DNA from: Terebella lapidaria
Taxonomy: Eukaryota > Annelida > Polychaeta > Terebellida > Terebellidae
Assembly (NCBI GenBank): GCA_949152475.1
Contig: OX424564.1
Coordinates: forward strand, 5,518,001-5,582,000
Direction of reading: 5' to 3'
DNA: 64,000 nt
Part shown: positions 60,013-64,000 of the stretch, piece by piece
Numbering within the stretch: position 1 is the stretch's first letter
How the letters are laid out: each line of letters begins with the position of its first letter
Translations under genes and position numbers: made by a program
Notes under the pieces: generated by a model
Told to the model about the DNA's origin: nothing
Databases searched by the model: none
The model's input: only the letters and a program-made list of their open reading frames with translations

Positions 60013-61255
60013 GGCCTTGGAGACTTTAGTATTGACGTGTTCTATATGCTTGTCCCATTTCAGTTTATGGTCTATATGTATGCCTAGGAACTTCGTGTTT
60101 TCACATTCGGTAATGGTTTTATTCGCTAGCACTAAATTCCAATATTACAATCCGTTATGTACAAGGTTGTGTCGTCAGCAAATAATATTGATTTAGAATG
60201 GTTCAGAACCTGGGGGAGATCATTAGTGTATATAATGAATAATAATGGTCCTAACACTGAGCCTTGTGGAACACCACATCTAATATTACAGGTACTTGAT
60301 TTGATCCCTCGATATTCTACATATTGTTGCCTGTTCATAAGGTAATCTCGAAACCAATCATGAGCAATTCCACGGACTCCATAAAAATGTAGTTTTTGTA
60401 GTAATATATCATGGTCGATGGTATCAAATGCTTTCGACAAATCTAGGAATACAGATAATGCAGATCTCTTTTGATCAAGAGACAATGTTATATCGGAAAC
60501 AAATTTTGTGACTGCATCTATCGTGCTTCGTTTTGATCGGAATCCATATTGATTGTTGTATAATAAGTCATTACTTTCCAGAAAGAAAACAAGCCTTTTG
60601 TGTACTACTTTTTCTAATATTTTCGATATCGAGGGCAGGAGCGAGATGGGTCGGTAGTTTGAAAACTCTGCTTTACTTTTCGCTTTATGTATAGCTATTA
60701 CTTTGGCTAATTTCAAGTTTTTGGGTACTGTACCAGTCATCAGTGATTTGTTTATTATGATACTTATTGGGATGGACACAGAATCGCTTATTGTTTTTAG
60801 GAGTTTCGTGCTTATGGCATCATGGCCACTACTGCTTTTTGGTTTACAAGATTTTAATATGCTAGATACCTCAATATGATCGGTCGGAGAGAGAAATAAT
60901 GACTTCGGGTTACTGTGTCTGTTATTATGTAGGTAGTGCAATGAACTGTGTTTGGATTTGCCGATAGCGTTGGCAAATTTAGGTCCGATTTCCGTAAAAT
61001 ATTTGCAAAATTCCTCGGAAATGCGTTTATCCTCAATTATCTCTGACCCATTGTGCAGGAACTTTTGTGGCGTTTCGGTTTTATTATTATTTTTCCCAAT
61101 TGTTAAGTTGATTACTTGCCAAGTTTTTTTCATGTCACCTTTAAATTGTTCTAGTTGTTCGCTATAATATTGTTTTTTTGCACTTCGTTTCAGCTTATTT
61201 ATGTCCACACTTTGACCTCTATAATAAACACTCTTGGGTAATCTTACCTGGCTTT
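60013..61255 (-). pseudogene. LINE ORF2, reverse transcriptase part
   Basis: RT domain with NYRPISLLPSISKILEKVV, LDLSKAFDTIDHDIL, GVPQGSVLGPLLF and FADD. The long frame runs from before 61208 to 60132. The homologous continuation (TKFLGIHIDHKLKWDKHI) lies one base out of frame from about 60135, so this copy has one frameshift. The frame is still open upstream of 61208 (KSVYYRGQS), so no true start is present. Confidence 0.85.
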
Positions 61256-61259
61256 CAAA

Positions 61260-64000
61260 AAAGAGGGTAATAATGCCATTAAATTTTTTAATGGCAAACT
61301 CTCTTAAACTGGTCGTTCTATGCCCCTCAGACAGCAGTCATTCATAAAGGTTTCTTGACGAAACCTGACTGCCGCAGTGGTCTCTGAGAAATGTTTCTTG
61401 ACGAAACTGTTCCCCCGGAACTGCCTTTACCTTTGTCCCTGGTTTTCACAGCAGACAGAGGATCTTACTTCAGGCTTTCTTTTTGGAGTTTATTCTTACT
61501 CCACGGATTTCCTTGGATTTTCTTGGAGTTTTTCAGTCTACTTTAGCGTACTGTGTGCTGCTACAGTAGTTTAGTCTAGTTTTGTAGAGTTTTTCTTGGG
61601 GGAATTGGTAAAACCTCCACGGTTACTGTATTTTCCCCTATTATCGCCCATCGCTTCGTCTGTATTGCATGTTGTATTTGCAGATGAAGTGCGCGGGCTG
61701 TAAGCAATTTCTCCCAAGGTGGGAGCAGCACCACAACTGCTGGTTGTGTAGAGAACTCTGTAGACCTACAGCTGTTTGTGGGATGTGTGCTACGTGGTCC
61801 GTTGACGACTGGTCAGAGTATCTTCGCGGACTTCGTGCGGTGCAGCAAGAGCGTTTGGCTAAGCCCTCTCCTGCCCCCCTACCCCTTCAGCTAGTGCTAG
61901 TGCAAAGTCCCGTTACAAGCAGGCGTTACAGAAGCGGGAAGATCAGGATCTTCGTTTGCTTCGCTTTATTTCTGCTGTAAGTTATGATTTGTCTTTGCCT
62001 TTCAGCTTCCCGGGGCCCGATTCGTCGGTTCCCGGGAACCGTTACTACTCCAGTAGTACGTCGAGTTTTTCACCCAGTCCTTCGGGCACGGTGTCTAACT
62101 CTCACCCTGTTCCTCTGAGCTCCGTTCAGTTGTTGTCTCCGGGGGCCAATAACCGGAAGATCAACTCTGGCGTCTCGGTTTGTGAACGGCTAGTGGGCGG
62201 TGTACCGGTTACTGCGGTTTCCGGGGTCCGTGTTACTGCCTGGGGTTGTGGCTCTGGTTTGCCTTCTCTGTCCTTGGTTGCTTCGGCTTCCAGGGCTCCA
62301 GGGTGGGATTCCGGACCACGGGGCTCGGCTCCTGTCGCCTGTGCTTCAGGCTCAGGTCGCCCTGCTAAGCCTGGGAACCATGTGTGGGTTCCCGGGAACC
62401 GGCTACCGGGTCCCGGGTCCCGGTTCCCGGTTCCCGGGAGCCCTTGTGGGGCTGCCAGGGCCCAGGTACTGGTTCCCGTAAGCCGTGCCCCCAAGCCCTT
62501 TGGTGTCACACGACCAGGTGTCGGTGTTGGTCGGTACCCACTGTCTCCTAGGGTGATTGTTAGACAGCCGGTGCTCCGGCCCGGGTTTAAAGCTCGGGGT
62601 ACTGCTTCTTCATCTTTGTCGAAGAAATCAGTTTCCTTTGTGCTTAAACCTTCTTTCTTTCCGCAGGTGGCGGAGGATTTTGAGCAAGGCGGGGTGTCCA
62701 TTTCTCCCAACCGCGTTCTTCCTTTGGCGTCCACCTCGGCTCCTACCCAGAGCTCAGCTTCGGCTCCCTCCCAGGGTCCGTCCTCGGTGCCAGCAGCCGT
62801 TAAGTCTCCGGTTTCTAGGGTGTCGGTTGCGTCCACCGTTTACCATTCAGTGGTAGAGGACTCTCCAGCTCCTGTCGTGAACAACTTCCTGTCGAAGGAT
62901 GAGTTCAGGGTGGAGATGAACTCGATGCGCCAGGATTTTTTGGGTAGGCTGGAAGCACTCTTCGCTCAGCAAGGCCCTAAGGTCCCGGCTGTCCAGCGTC
63001 TCCCGGTGTCTCAGCCGTCGCAGCCTTCTCCTGCGCCATCTGTCTCTGCCTCAGAGGATGTACCTTTCGTTGCGGAGCAGGATGTGATCGTTCCACTGTC
63101 AGATCCCATTCCTGGCTCTTCCGGTCTGGTTGTGCCTAAGAGGCCTAGGGATGATGACGTTTCGTCGGTGGCAGAGGATGACGAGTCCAACAATCCGTTT
63201 AAGCCCACGTGGCCGGAGAAGTTGGATTTTGTCAGGCGCCTGACAGGTGACGATTGGCCTCACGATCAGGCTTCTACTTCTCCGCCGCCAGCGAAGAGGG
63301 CTCGATCGTTCACGGAGCGGGAGCTTAAACAGCCTCGGGTGCCCCGAGATGCGCTACGTTTTCCTTTGGCTCCGGGTGTAAGGAACACTCTTTCTGGGAA
63401 ACCGGCCGAGTGCGCCAAGCGTGGTCGCTTCCCTGTGGGATCCTACCTGCCGCGTCCTAAGGTCCAGGACTTCTACTCGTCCTCCGTCTTGGAGTTGGAT
63501 CCGGCCAAGTTGCAGGAGCAGGATATCCTTTCGGCCCCGAAGTCAGTGACTTTGCCCTGGTCGCAGATTGTGGATCTGCAGTCTGCTGTACGTCTGGGCG
63601 TTGCCGTGGATTCTGCCATGGATTGGCTGACTCTGGCAATCTCCAAGTCGTTGGAGGCCTGTCATGATCAGGTCCTGAACAATGAACGTCTCGATCGGGC
63701 GGATTTGGCTCAGGCTCTGCACGGAACCATAGGCTTAGTTCAGTCCGTCGGGAAGGCAGTTGCGGATAAGGTGGCCGTGGACTCGCACCTGTGGTGGAAC
63801 TCCGAGTTGTGGAGGCGGGATGCCGTGTTAAGTAAGCTCCTGTTCAAGGTTTCGGATCAGATGACCTCTCGTTTGAGGCTTCACCCAGTTCTGCCCGAGG
63901 AGGGTCCAGCGTCGCCTTTCCTGTTCCCGGAGGGTATTCACGAGGAACTCGAGTCCCTAAGGTCACGCCAGGAGGAGCGCGAGAGGGCCAAGGCTACCTC
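61260..64000 (+). mobile_element. DIRS-like tyrosine-recombinase retroelement, 5' part (fossil)
   Basis: Sequence beginning near 61260 carries two copies of GTTTCTTGACGAAAC (61350-61364 and 61393-61407), likely within a terminal repeat. From 61669 a coding-like region starts with a Cys/His-rich N-terminal motif (CAGC, HNCWLC, CGMC) of the kind seen in DIRS gag-like proteins. Pro/Ser-rich and then more conserved gag-like sequence continues to the window edge. RT, RNase H and recombinase parts would lie beyond. Base composition is much richer in GC than the neighbours. Treated as a fossil copy; it looks broken within the window. Confidence 0.65.

Larger units (their letters stand above)
55054..61255 (-). 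mobile_element. Second LINE (CR1/Jockey-like), minus strand, interrupted by a DNA element
   Basis: The 3' tail (TATC)n at 55054-55073 follows AATAAATTC on the minus strand. The coding sequence runs from about 61255 down to 60013 and resumes at 56242 to 55694. The gap is a 3.76-kb TAA-flanked element. The endonuclease region is absent, so the copy is 5'-truncated near 61255. The 3' untranslated part (55075-55693) includes a low-complexity GAT/G-rich stretch at 55373-55600. Confidence 0.8.

Noticed and set aside
62126-62836. 236-codon minus-strand Pro/Gly-rich ORF
   Set aside because: Shadow of the GC-rich gag-like region of the DIRS-like fossil.
1-64000. CRISPR array, operon or prokaryotic features
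   Set aside because: The genes are intron-split metazoan genes, and the tandem arrays have no spacer-repeat structure.

Overview
The window is nuclear DNA of an invertebrate animal. Its genes are split by many short GT-AG introns. It carries LINE, SINE, DIRS-type and many non-autonomous DNA transposon copies. A pearl-like element (tandem core between short inverted ends), a GACGGACGACGG-type stretch beside a 3' hairpin, and frequent ATCTAGATCT-like words suggest a marine lophotrochozoan, perhaps a mollusc. That placement is inference; the gene calls do not depend on it.

Layout. 1-12.6 kb is transposon territory: a 5'-truncated LINE with an open RT frame (0.8-4.2 kb), unclassified GC-rich sequence (5.1-6.4 kb), and a nested stack of DNA elements (7160-12604) ending about 270 bp before the next gene. 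12.9-18.5 kb is MCM4 (+), for which all 16 coding exons could be placed. A pearl-like element (19.4-20.6 kb) separates it from a convergent eIF2-beta-like gene (-, 21.3-23.2 kb, five exons). PITRM1, the mitochondrial presequence protease, runs from 25.3 to 36.0 kb (+). I placed 26 coding exons for it; the first is missing. It has two GC-AG introns, a 1.67-kb minisatellite in one intron and a tRNA-derived SINE in another. A membrane-anchored sulfotransferase (-, 36.4-38.4 kb, six exons) converges on its 3' end.

39.5-46.5 kb is dense with palindromic elements. It includes a 930-bp long-TIR element with a perfect 9-bp target duplication and a small intronless PHD+FLYWCH gene. 46.8-54.7 kb is an 11-exon gene for a 1925-residue zinc-finger protein, whose middle is a two-exon zinc cassette repeated three times. 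55.0-61.3 kb is a minus-strand LINE opened by a 3.76-kb TAA-flanked element that itself holds further elements. From about 61.3 kb to the window edge lies a DIRS-like retroelement fossil.

MCM4 (DNA replication), eIF2-beta (translation initiation), PITRM1 (mitochondrial peptide clearance) and the sulfotransferase are ordinary cellular genes with no evident shared pathway. The zinc-finger gene is the least familiar gene here. Exon limits come from splice consensus, phase bookkeeping and similarity to remembered family sequences. No alignment or database search was run.
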